Shown in pieces: positions 1-5,610 of a DNA stretch of 5,610 bases; position 1 is the stretch's first letter; the number at the start of each line of letters is the position of its first letter. The notes beneath the pieces are model-generated. The model saw nothing but the letters and a program-made list of their open reading frames with translations, was not told where the DNA came from and ran no database searches. The stretch is taken from positions 1-5,610 of the forward strand of contig CALDSN010000102.1 in NCBI GenBank assembly GCA_937924555.1. The letters run 5' to 3'. The stretch comes from an uncultured bacterium. Lineage in GTDB: Bacteria; Cloacimonadota; Cloacimonadia; Cloacimonadales; Cloacimonadaceae. The position numbers were made by a program, and so were the translations under genes.

Positions 1-54
1 ATACGGCGACCACCGAGATCTACACTCTTTCCCTACACGACGCTCTTCCGAGCT
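1..54 (+). other. Illumina TruSeq/P5 adapter contamination
   Basis: The first 51 bases match the well-known Illumina P5/TruSeq universal adapter, starting at its fourth base (the leading AAT is missing). They include the flow-cell part (ATACGGCGACCACCGAGATC) and the read-1 primer part ending in CGCTCTTCCGA. The adapter should continue TCT; the window has GCT, so base 52 is the only mismatch through position 54. This is library-preparation sequence left at a contig end, not genomic DNA. It should be masked, and the biological sequence taken to begin at about 55. An exact match of this length to a synthetic oligonucleotide cannot reasonably be chance. Confidence 0.98.
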
Positions 55-972
55 TATCAGTTCAGACTCATCGAAATCCATAGGAATGATGATCTCGGGG
101 CGGATAACGCCGGCACGAATCTGAGTTCTACCATGGATAGATGTCTTCTTCCCGTTAAATGCCTTTAGCAGGTCGAAAGTCTTCTGCGCCATGGTTATCT
201 TTCCGAAGCCTTCGGTGCAAACAATGGTAAGCCCGATCTTCTCGTGTCCCGTGATAGCCACACCGATGTCGTAACCAAGCAGTTTCTTGAGGTCTTGGTC
301 ATCAATTCCACCGGTGATGATGGCTCTCACGCCATGCTTCACGGCAGCTTCGATGGTGTGTAAGCGCACAAAGGCACCGGCTACGATTACTTTGTCGCGG
401 CAGGCATCAGTTATCTTGCCTGAATCCAGTTCATCATCGGGAGTTTCAGCGAGCATCATCAGCTCACCCACGGTTTCGTCACCGATACCGAAGATGCCCT
501 GAATGTAGGCACTCTTGTTCTCGATAACCACGCCTTCACCTTCTATCACATCGGTTATCAAACCGTCCATGAAGGCTTTCACCTGCACGGGGATGCGGGG
601 TTCACGCAGCAGCACCTGACCGGTAACAGAGGAGATGTTCTCCACTTCACCTTCGACAGGGGACTTCACTTCGTTCTTAAAAATACCTAAGCCAAAGAGT
701 CCTTTGTTCTCAGCGAGCACAGTATCCTTGGTAATCTTTTGTCCCGGTTCAATCTTTATGTATCCCACAAGCTGAGCTGGGGTTACACCAAGCTTATTGG
801 CGAGGTTGAAGGGCACCACTTTACCGGGAAGCAAGGTTTCGGCAACCACGGTTTCGGCTTTAACTTTATCGCCTTTTTTAACCAGCACCTGCCCTTTTAG
901 CGGGAGGATGCGCTCTTTACGTAAGATTATGCTATCGGTTACGGTTAATCCTGCAGAATATGCTTGTCCCAT
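55..972 (-). CDS. Partial protein with lipoyl-like hairpin repeats, downstream partner of the MutL-like ATPase (C-terminus missing)
   Basis: An open frame starts with ATG at 972-970 and has no stop before the sequence edge, giving 306 genuine residues. A strong AGGAGG (978-983) lies 5 bases upstream and overlaps the stop codon of the preceding gene, so the start is secure. The N-terminal half has repeated glycine-rich beta-hairpin segments typical of barrel-sandwich (biotinyl/lipoyl-like) folds: around residues 28-45 (VLVKKGDKVKAETVVAE), 73-88 (KIEPGQKITKDTVLAE) and 104-122 (SPVEGEVENIS...). I see no lysine in the usual MKM attachment context, so the fold is probably structural rather than cofactor-bearing. 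A second part (about 190-300) looks like an alpha/beta domain with AIITGGIDDQDL, IGVAITGHEKIG and a CTEGFGK stretch. No family name can be given with confidence. It is predicted to be cytosolic, as I see no signal peptide or membrane segment. Close coupling to the MutL-like gene suggests a shared task. Beyond position 55 the frame continues only into adapter sequence. Confidence 0.85.
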
Positions 973-977
973 TGTTT

Positions 978-983
978 CCTCCT
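978..983 (-). promoter_or_regulatory. Strong ribosome binding site of the lipoyl-like gene
   Basis: On the minus strand AGGAGG is followed by AAACA and then ATG (972-970). It overlaps the TAG stop codon of the MutL-like gene (984-982), which implies translation directly coupled within the same mRNA. Confidence 0.85.
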
Positions 984-2844
984 ATACCAAGATATGATCG
1001 GGATATACTTTGAATTCACGCATCCACTTCTTGAGGGCAGCGATACGCTCCGCTTTCTCGGTAGGCAATGCAAAGGGTTGGCGACCGCGGGTATCAAGCA
1101 CGATACCGACTTTGCCACCGTGAAGGTCAACCGTTAGTTCGCGGTTCTTGTCCTTATCCAGAATCAAACCACCAAGAGACTTCAAGGTTGCTTTGGCTAC
1201 TTTGCCTTCTTCGCAAGGAAGCAAACGCACTTCGCCAAAGGGGATTTCCTCTTCAAACTTGCTGCCATCAGCGAATTCCAGCTTGGCATATAGGGCAGGC
1301 TTGCCATTCTTGCCTTTACCCACGGGGGCAACGCAGGAACCAAGATACACCATGCAGTCCTTGCGGAATACTTCCGTAGCCGCCTTGGCACTAATCTCGG
1401 AGAGCACACCCAGATGCGGCATCATAAAGATGCTGTCCACCGCAAGGCGGGTGATCCCTTCGGGTAAGAAGGCATCAATCAGCATCATCACGGTTTGGTT
1501 GCGGCGTGGAGCATGAGACAGCACGCCACCGCTACCAACCAAAAGGTTCAAGGTCATAAGGTTAACAATGGATGCACCGGAAGTGGATTGACTGAAGGCT
1601 TCAGAGATATCTCTCTGCCTTTGCATACCCTTCAAACCGCTGGCGAATTGCTTGTGTTGCTCAAATGCCAAACGCAGGGCTTCCTTGGCGATTGCTTGTT
1701 CCAAAACCAGCTCTTCCAATAGGGAAGGAATGGTGGTGGGGCGGATCATCTTATTCTTTATCATGTTGCGCAGTTCGCCTTCGTCGATATCAAAAGGAAC
1801 CCAGCGCATGATGTTATCCAAACCTGAGGAAGCCAGCACATTAGAGATACTGTAGCTCATACCTAAGTTAGCGCTAACCGTTCGGTTAAATATGTATTCT
1901 TCAGTGAACACGCTGAATACGTCCGTGGTTGCTCCGCCGATATCCACACCCACAACTTCAATCTTTTCATCCTTGGCGATGGCTTGCATAATGTTACCCA
2001 CAGCAGCAGGAGTAGGCATGATGGGCACAGATTCCAGCTGCGGTCCCTTTGCCCATTCCATCAGCTTGTTATAGCCGGGGGCTTGCTGCATCACGTGTTC
2101 CATGAAGAGGTCATGAATCTTGTCACGTGCGGGGTCCAGGTTCTCTTGCTCCAGCTTAGGACGGATGTTGTCGGTTACAATAAGATCCACTTTCGAGCCC
2201 AGAGTCTCGATGATATCCTTTTGCGCATCCTTGTTACCTGCGAAGATAACAGGAAGCTTGTAGGAAGAACCAAGCCTTGGCTTGGGATCGGCACCGGCTA
2301 CAAGCTCTGCCATTTCCACCACGTGCTTAACGGTTCCGCCATCCTCACCGCCTGCCATGAGAATCATGTCAGGGCGTAGCTGGCGTATGCGCTCAATCTT
2401 TTCGTGGTTCATGCGCTTGTCGTTGCTGGAGATAAGATCCATCACAATTGCACCTGCACCCAGGGCAGCACGTTCTGCGCTTTCACCTGTCATGGAGGCA
2501 ACCACACCGGTCACCATCATCTGCAAACCGCCACCAGCGGAGGATGTGGAGACATAGGCATCAATACCTATATCACCTTTGCGGGGAATAACAAACTCCC
2601 CATTCTCCATGAACTTGATGTTGGGGTTCTTATACTTCAACCGGGCAAGCTCTTCAAGTTCCTGGGTGGCGTTAATCACGCCTTTTGTAACATCGTTCAA
2701 GGGAGCTTCCACTGTTGTGGGAGCTTCACCGCGGATGGTTTGGCGAAATTCGCCATCCACCCACTCGATCAATATCGCCTTTGTCGTGGTGCTGCCGCAG
2801 TCTGTGGCAACAATACGGGTAAGGCGTTTTTCATCGTATTGCAT
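982..2844 (-). CDS. MutL/GlmL-family ATPase, long form (putative reactivase for a B12-dependent mutase)
   Basis: This 620-residue protein has the actin/Hsp70-type ATPase fold seen in GlmL (MutL), the accessory protein of glutamate mutase and of related adenosylcobalamin enzymes such as ornithine aminomutase. Visible nucleotide-binding motifs are phosphate-1 DCGSTTTK (15-22), phosphate-2 VDIGGATTDVFSV (300-312) and a glycine-rich GSGGVLSHAP (437-446) fitting the adenosine motif. MAGGEDGGT (163-171) is also conserved-looking. From family knowledge, such proteins use ATP to exchange damaged cobalamin for fresh cofactor; that role here is inferred. Classic GlmL proteins are, as I recall, around 460 residues. 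This one has about 130 more C-terminal residues, beta-rich, with HGGKVGIVLDTRGRQP (575-590) and a basic end. The ATG at 2844 has GGAGGA just upstream, so the start is firm. No mutase large or small subunit gene lies in the window. It is unrelated to the DNA mismatch-repair MutL. It is probably cytosolic. Confidence 0.88.
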   Translation of the reverse strand: MQYDEKRLTRIVATDCGSTTTKAILIEWVDGEFRQTIRGEAPTTVEAPLNDVTKGVINATQELEELARLKYKNPNIKFMENGEFVIPRKGDIGIDAYVSTSSAGGGLQMMVTGVVASMTGESAERAALGAGAIVMDLISSNDKRMNHEKIERIRQLRPDMILMAGGEDGGTVKHVVEMAELVAGADPKPRLGSSYKLPVIFAGNKDAQKDIIETLGSKVDLIVTDNIRPKLEQENLDPARDKIHDLFMEHVMQQAPGYNKLMEWAKGPQLESVPIMPTPAAVGNIMQAIAKDEKIEVVGVDIGGATTDVFSVFTEEYIFNRTVSANLGMSYSISNVLASSGLDNIMRWVPFDIDEGELRNMIKNKMIRPTTIPSLLEELVLEQAIAKEALRLAFEQHKQFASGLKGMQRQRDISEAFSQSTSGASIVNLMTLNLLVGSGGVLSHAPRRNQTVMMLIDAFLPEGITRLAVDSIFMMPHLGVLSEISAKAATEVFRKDCMVYLGSCVAPVGKGKNGKPALYAKLEFADGSKFEEEIPFGEVRLLPCEEGKVAKATLKSLGGLILDKDKNRELTVDLHGGKVGIVLDTRGRQPFALPTEKAERIAALKKWMREFKVYPDHILV

Positions 2845-2848
2845 ATAT

Positions 2849-2854
2849 TCCTCC
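2849..2854 (-). promoter_or_regulatory. Ribosome binding site of the MutL-like gene
   Basis: GGAGGA on the minus strand, 4 bases before the ATG at 2844-2842 and directly after the TAA (2859-2857) of the small upstream gene. It confirms the chosen start and the operon linkage. Confidence 0.8.
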
Positions 2855-2856
2855 GC

Positions 2857-3252
2857 TTATTCAGCTTTTTTAGGTTTAAACAATCTATGCATAAAGGCTT
2901 TCATCTGAGCCTTGCGTCTTTGGTTTTTGAGTCTTGTTTCCCTGCGTCTATCGCGGGAGAGCTCTTCATCCAGTTCGTCAATTCTGCTCACCAAGCGTTT
3001 CAGGTTCTCCTCATTTTCTATCATCAGGGCAAACTGTTGATACTTGCGCGAATCGAAGATAATCTCCGCAAATGGCAGGATAAAGAACATTGCCTGGCTG
3101 CCGATTCCATGCAGAGGCCGCACTGACTCCAAGAAAAGTATCCCTGCAGGAGCAAGATGTCTCTCGGCAATAAAACGGGCAACCTTCTCAATCATGTCGT
3201 TAATCTCGCTTTCGGATACTTGGGGGCGAATCTCGTTAAACTCTTTGTTCAT
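2857..3252 (-). CDS. Small unknown protein with a C-terminal coiled coil (131 residues)
   Basis: The frame is open from 3300, but the natural start is the ATG at 3252-3250, one base after the comF stop (TAG T ATG). This gives 131 residues beginning MNKEFNEIRP. I do not recognise the family. The N-terminal part (about 15-70) looks globular, with a predicted helix EINDMIEKVARFIAERH followed by hydrophobic and polar stretches (LAPAGILFLESVRPLHGIGS, then AMFFILPFAEIIF). Residues about 75-115 are rich in E, R, K and L with a heptad-like pattern, so they probably form a coiled coil. The tail (HRLFKPKKAE) is strongly basic. The hydrophobic stretch at 52-66 is interrupted by P60 and E63 and is too short for a confident membrane segment. 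No strong ribosome binding site is visible, so translation is probably coupled to comF. Its position 12 bases before the MutL-like gene suggests that it works with that protein. Confidence 0.8.
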   Translation of the reverse strand: MNKEFNEIRPQVSESEINDMIEKVARFIAERHLAPAGILFLESVRPLHGIGSQAMFFILPFAEIIFDSRKYQQFALMIENEENLKRLVSRIDELDEELSRDRRRETRLKNQRRKAQMKAFMHRLFKPKKAE

Positions 3253-3253
3253 A

Positions 3254-3961
3254 CTATGCTCTGGCAACCGTAACCGCTGCCACTTTCTCCGCACCGGCAA
3301 GTTTAAGTTCCTTTGCCATTTCGTTTATGGTGGCACCAGTGGTAAACACATCATCCACCACGATAATCTTCTTGCCTTTCACCGCTGCGATATCCTTTAC
3401 CATAAAGGCTCCCTTCAGGTTCACAGCACGGCTGTCCTTGCTTAACATGGTTTGGCTGGGGGTGTTTACCTTACGGGAAACAGGGTTTTGGTATGGCATT
3501 TGTAACAGTGTAGCTGTGGCATAGGCGATGAGGTCTGATTGGTTATAGCCTCTCTCTCTATGCCGTACAGGATGAAGCGGGACGGCACACATGAAGTCAT
3601 AATCATGCAAATCCTCATCACTTTCAATCATCTCGGATAGAGGAAGGGCAAAGTACCCCGCAGGAGAGGTGTAGCTATCGTACTTAAGAATATGAATCAG
3701 GTCTTTAATCGAGCTGTGGAAACGGAACATAGACCTCGCATGGCTGAAGGCAAACTTCTCTGTGGCGCATACCTCACAGGGAAAAGCTTCTATCTCGCTG
3801 CCACAAACAGGGCACATATTGCCGATGTACAGAGAAGCTTTGGCTTCGCAGGAGCTGCAAAGCACTTGGTCTTGATCTTCCAAGCGTTCTCCGCAAACCA
3901 GACATGCTGGCGGAATCAGAGTATCAAGCACGCTGCTCAATATACCTTTCCAAAGCTTCAA
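3254..3961 (-). CDS. comF: ComF-family phosphoribosyltransferase-like protein
   Basis: About 235 residues, the normal length for ComF/GntX proteins. The N-terminus carries a zinc-ribbon-like set of paired cysteines: C20/C23, C35/C38, C50/C53 and C62/C65. The C-terminal half is a type-I phosphoribosyltransferase fold with the family signature VPLHPVRHRERGYNQS (127-142), a TPSQTMLSKDSR...N segment (168-181), and the PRPP-binding loop VVDDVFTTGAT (201-211). In naturally competent bacteria ComF helps bring single-stranded DNA into the cytosol; in many others its role is unknown, and no other competence gene is seen here. The start is uncertain. TTG at 3961 overlaps purQ by 38 bases. TTG at 3940, preceded by GGAAAGG, and GTG at 3931 are alternatives that remove 7 or 10 residues before the LIPPAC motif. 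Overlap with purQ implies co-expression. Confidence 0.92.
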   Translation of the reverse strand: MKLWKGILSSVLDTLIPPACLVCGERLEDQDQVLCSSCEAKASLYIGNMCPVCGSEIEAFPCEVCATEKFAFSHARSMFRFHSSIKDLIHILKYDSYTSPAGYFALPLSEMIESDEDLHDYDFMCAVPLHPVRHRERGYNQSDLIAYATATLLQMPYQNPVSRKVNTPSQTMLSKDSRAVNLKGAFMVKDIAAVKGKKIIVVDDVFTTGATINEMAKELKLAGAEKVAAVTVARA

Positions 3962-4619
3962 ATATCCGCCTTCCGTCCTGCGAGGGGACGCTATCCGTTG
4001 CTGAGCGTTCGGGGTGGGGCATCATACCAAGTACATTTCTGGCTTCATTCACGATACCTGCAATGTTGTAAAGTGCACCATTAGGGTTGCTTTCCGGGCT
4101 TATATTACCAGCTGCATCGCAGTAACGGAATAGGATTTGGTCATTATCTATCAGGCTTTTAAGCCCATCGTCATCAATGAAGTAGTTCCCTTCTTTATGG
4201 GCGATGGGGATGTCCAGCACTGTGCCAACTTCCAATCCTTTGGTAAAGGGGCTATTACTGCTTTGTACGCAGAGGTTTTGGTGTTTGCAGATAAAGGAAA
4301 GGGATTGGTTCATCATCAATGCTCCGGGCAATAAACCAGTCTCGGTTAGTATCTGAAACCCGTTGCATATGCCCATTACCAAACCACCTTTACGGGCGAA
4401 CTTGATAACTTCATCCACAATGGGGGAGAAGCGTGCCAAAGCTCCGCAACGCAGGTAGTCACCATAGGAAAATCCCCCGGGGATAATCACCAAGTCCGGG
4501 CTTTGCAGGTCGCTATCCTTGTGCCAAATCATCTTGGCATCGTGCCCACGAGAGGCAAACACGGAGTAAGCATCATTATCGCAATTGGAACCGGGGAAGG
4601 TTACTACACTCACTCGCAA
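3924..4619 (-). CDS. purQ: Phosphoribosylformylglycinamidine synthase subunit I (glutaminase), PurQ
   Basis: This 231-residue class-I glutamine amidotransferase hydrolyses glutamine and passes ammonia to PurL. PurL converts FGAR to FGAM, the fourth step of purine synthesis, in the cytosol. The catalytic triad is visible: nucleophile C85 in MGICNGFQ, and H202/E204 in MMPHPERS. Other signatures are the N-terminal FPGSNCDND (8-16), IIPGGFSYGDYLRCGA (45-60) and IAHKEGNY (139-146). Length is normal. The start is a TTG (4619-4617). It is chosen because AAGGAG lies 8 bases upstream and because it places FPG near the usual distance from the N-terminus. A GTG two codons later is the alternative. The gene follows purS by 2 bases and overlaps comF. 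purL, the synthase subunit usually next to purQ, is absent from the window. Confidence 0.97.
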   Translation of the reverse strand: MRVSVVTFPGSNCDNDAYSVFASRGHDAKMIWHKDSDLQSPDLVIIPGGFSYGDYLRCGALARFSPIVDEVIKFARKGGLVMGICNGFQILTETGLLPGALMMNQSLSFICKHQNLCVQSSNSPFTKGLEVGTVLDIPIAHKEGNYFIDDDGLKSLIDNDQILFRYCDAAGNISPESNPNGALYNIAGIVNEARNVLGMMPHPERSATDSVPSQDGRRIFEALERYIEQRA

Positions 4620-4621
4620 GT

Positions 4622-4873
4622 TTAGTTCTCCTTAACAAGTTCGTAATGATAGCTTTCCGTATTGGGATTTGCCAACAGGTTGTTGCAAATTTGCTCCACC
4701 TCATTACGAGTGGCTGTTTCGTCATCTGAATTAAAGGTTACTTCAATATACTTGCTGATTCGTGTTTCCGTCACGCTCTGGTAACCAAGCTTGTGGAGTG
4801 AATTGGTGACGGCTTTACCTTGGGGATCGAGCACACTTGCTTTGAGTTGAACAAAGATTTTTGCTTTTAACAT
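4622..4873 (-). CDS. purS: Phosphoribosylformylglycinamidine synthase subunit PurS
   Basis: An 83-residue protein of normal PurS length. It has the family pattern: beta strand (KAKIFVQLKASVLDPQGKAV), helix with the SLHKLGYQSV motif (25-34), then a strand with RISKYIEVTF (38-47) and an acidic helix ending in LLANP (66-70). PurS is a small non-catalytic dimer that bridges PurQ and small-type PurL in the FGAM synthase complex of most bacteria and archaea. Its presence implies a small PurL encoded elsewhere in the genome. The ATG at 4873-4871 has AGGA (4883-4880) 6 bases upstream. It is the first intact gene after the disrupted kinase and probably begins the operon. Confidence 0.95.
   Translation of the reverse strand: MLKAKIFVQLKASVLDPQGKAVTNSLHKLGYQSVTETRISKYIEVTFNSDDETATRNEVEQICNNLLANPNTESYHYELVKEN
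4628..4633 (-). promoter_or_regulatory. Ribosome binding site of purQ inside the end of purS
   Basis: AAGGAG lies in the last lysine and glutamate codons of purS, 8 bases before the TTG at 4619. It supports the unusual TTG start of purQ over the GTG at 4613 and points to translational coupling of the two subunits. Confidence 0.65.
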
Positions 4874-4987
4874 TACGATTCCTATGATATTACTCTTCAG
4901 ATAGCCACAGTCTTTGGGCTTGCATATTTAGTCAATACTTTTGTTTTAACCTGTATCTACTTCCAATAGCCAAAGTTGGTAGGATGC
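4874..4987 (-). other. Gap before purS, likely leader region, no clear promoter
   Basis: These 114 bases separate the broken kinase from purS. Except for AGGA before purS I see no defined signal. A TTGACT (4935-4930, minus strand) resembles a -35 box but has no fitting -10 box 16-18 bases downstream. A small imperfect stem around CTACCAA...TTGGAAGTAG (about 4960-4985) lacks a T run. I see no purine riboswitch core. Confidence 0.4.
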
Positions 4988-5458
4988 TCAGACAACAGGG
5001 AAGTATAGCTCTGCATCTGTACCTTCACCCGGTACAGAACTTAAGCGGAAGTATCCTCCATATCTGGTAATAAGAGACAACACCATCGGGATGCCGAGAC
5101 CTGTGCCCTTTTCTTTGGTTGTGAAGTAAGGCAGGAATACCTTTTCCATAGTCTCCGCATCAATGCCCGGACCATTGTCTATGATATTCACCTGCACATA
5201 TTCACCCGGGTTTATTGGTAGTTCAGAGTTTGCACCAATTGAGACTGCCCTGCAGCATCGCTTGGGCTGCGTTGATGACATCATTGGCGATGATATAGTT
5301 TACTCTTTCTTGCTTCCAAGCAATACGCCATTTGTCATTGCGCTATCATTGCGCACTTACTGCACTCTTTGTCCGTAATGAGTTCGCAGTGATACCCTAT
5401 ATACCACTGGGAAGTTCCTTGGCAGAATCACATCATCAGGTAATGGAAGCAGGCAGGC
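4988..5458 (-). pseudogene. Disrupted sensor histidine kinase, ATPase-domain remnant
   Basis: Read in pieces on the minus strand, this is the C-terminal HATPase_c domain of a sensor kinase. Frame A (5458-5357) gives LPDDVILPRNFPVVY, the usual lead-in to the N box, and ends at TAA 5359-5357. Frame B (from about 5339) gives NDKWRIAW and the N box IANDVINAAQAM. Frame C (from 5248 to the TGA at 4990-4988) gives VSIGAN, the G1 box DNGPGID, the F box VFLPYFTTK, the G2 box GTGLG and the final GEGT. Frames A and B are rejoined if one copy of an 11-base tandem repeat (5335-5354) is removed, leaving only the in-frame TAA. B and C are rejoined if one base of the CCC at 5248-5250 is removed. No phospho-accepting H box or start codon is seen. 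All ATP-site motifs are kept, so either the decay is recent or some lesions are sequence errors. The intact piece 5284-4988 could be called a 98-residue protein, but that start cuts the domain in the middle. Confidence 0.75.
5335..5354 (-). repeat. 11-base tandem duplication inside the kinase remnant
   Basis: GCGCAATGA occurs twice with a period of 11 bases on the minus strand (5354-5346 and 5343-5335). Removing one 11-base unit brings the upstream and downstream kinase frames into register, which fits a slippage or duplication event as the cause of the frameshift. Confidence 0.65.
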
Positions 5459-5470
5459 AGCACAGATATT

Positions 5471-5509
5471 ATAAAAATACACGGAAAGCGCAATATGCCC
5501 TCTCCGTGT
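5471..5509 (-). terminator. Intrinsic terminator after the partial gene at the right edge
   Basis: On the minus strand a hairpin spans 5509-5479. The 10 outer pairs run from ACACGGA/TCCGTGT inward through a G-T, an A-T and a G-C pair. One G-G mismatch, two further pairs and the loop ATATT follow. Immediately downstream comes ATTTTTAT (5478-5471). It begins 26 bases after the TAG at 5538-5536, so it would end transcription of that gene. On the plus strand no T run follows, so it acts in one direction. Confidence 0.8.
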
Positions 5510-5535
5510 TGCAATGTTATGGTTAATAGCTTTAT

Positions 5536-5610
5536 CTATAAGTACTTATTGATTTTCACTTCCACCAAGCTTTGGATTTCTTTCATCATCGCCTTGTAGA
5601 TGGCTTCATA
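5536..5610 (-). CDS. C-terminal end of an unidentified gene
   Basis: The last 24 codons of a frame open at the window edge, ending in TAG (5538-5536). The peptide includes AMMKEIQSLVEVKINKYL, is probably helical, and has no recognisable motif. The strong terminator just downstream supports a real gene end. Alternatively, it could be a helix of the histidine kinase whose ATPase domain follows, with the TAG as a further lesion; the terminator argues against this but does not exclude it. Confidence 0.55.
   Translation of the reverse strand, partial: YEAIYKAMMKEIQSLVEVKINKYL

Noticed and set aside
25..122. Biotin or lipoyl attachment site in the partial protein (residues 25-122 of the protein, encoded at about 607-900)
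   Set aside because: The hairpin segments resemble lipoyl-like folds, but no lysine lies in an MKM or DKA-type attachment context. I therefore did not call it a carrier protein. The coordinates given here are residue numbers.
1068..1516. Overlapping plus-strand frames of 103 and 122 codons
   Set aside because: Both are antisense to the C-terminal region of the MutL-like gene, have low-complexity composition and no supporting start signals.
2404..3126. A long plus-strand open frame (240 codons)
   Set aside because: It lies opposite the MutL-like gene and the small unknown gene, which have clear motifs, good ribosome binding sites and operon spacing. The plus-strand product shows no recognisable domain and is a frame shadow.
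4907..4935. Possible sigma-70 promoter for purS (TTGACT on the minus strand)
   Set aside because: The -35-like box at 4935-4930 is good, but at 17-base spacing the sequence is GACTGT, which is not a -10 box.
4960..4985. Possible terminator after the kinase remnant
   Set aside because: The stem is short and bulged, and no T run follows on the minus strand.
1..5610. CRISPR array, tRNA, rRNA, insertion sequence or phage attachment site
   Set aside because: No regularly spaced repeats, clover-leaf pattern, rRNA-like stretch, transposase motif or long inverted repeats were seen by eye on either strand.

Overview
All recognisable genes in this window lie on the minus strand, so the biological order runs from high to low coordinates. 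The base composition is moderate. Start sites often carry strong AGGAGG-type ribosome binding sites, and the genes are tightly packed. The content is an unusually long MutL/GlmL-type protein, stand-alone PurS and PurQ, and a ComF protein. This suggests an anaerobic, probably amino-acid-fermenting bacterium from a metagenome. A Cloacimonadota-like or related lineage is my best guess from the protein style, but I cannot prove it without a search.

Layout in transcription order. (1) 5610-5536 holds the last 24 codons of an unidentified gene, followed by a good intrinsic terminator (5471-5509). (2) 5458-4988 holds a disrupted remnant of a sensor histidine kinase ATPase domain. All its ATP-binding boxes are visible, but they are spread over shifted frames. 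The damage is an in-frame stop, an 11-base tandem duplication and a probable one-base insertion in a C run. (3) A 114-base gap without a convincing promoter. (4) A compact run of genes follows: purS, purQ, comF, a small unknown coiled-coil protein, a 620-residue MutL-family ATPase, and a two-part protein with lipoyl-like beta-hairpin repeats. Their junctions are overlaps or gaps of 1-12 bases, so they are probably one operon. purS and purQ encode two of the three parts of FGAM synthase (purine synthesis); purL is not in the window. The MutL-like protein belongs to the family of reactivases for adenosylcobalamin-dependent mutases, but no mutase subunit is visible here.

(5) The last gene is cut by the edge of the sequence. 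Positions 1-54 are not biological: they match the Illumina TruSeq/P5 adapter, exactly over 1-51 and with one mismatch at 52. The true genomic sequence begins at about 55. The reading frame of the last gene runs by chance through the adapter, so an automatic annotation would give it a false C-terminal tail.

The points most worth a second look are the adapter contamination, the broken kinase, and the possible functional module of the long MutL protein with its lipoyl-like and coiled-coil neighbours.
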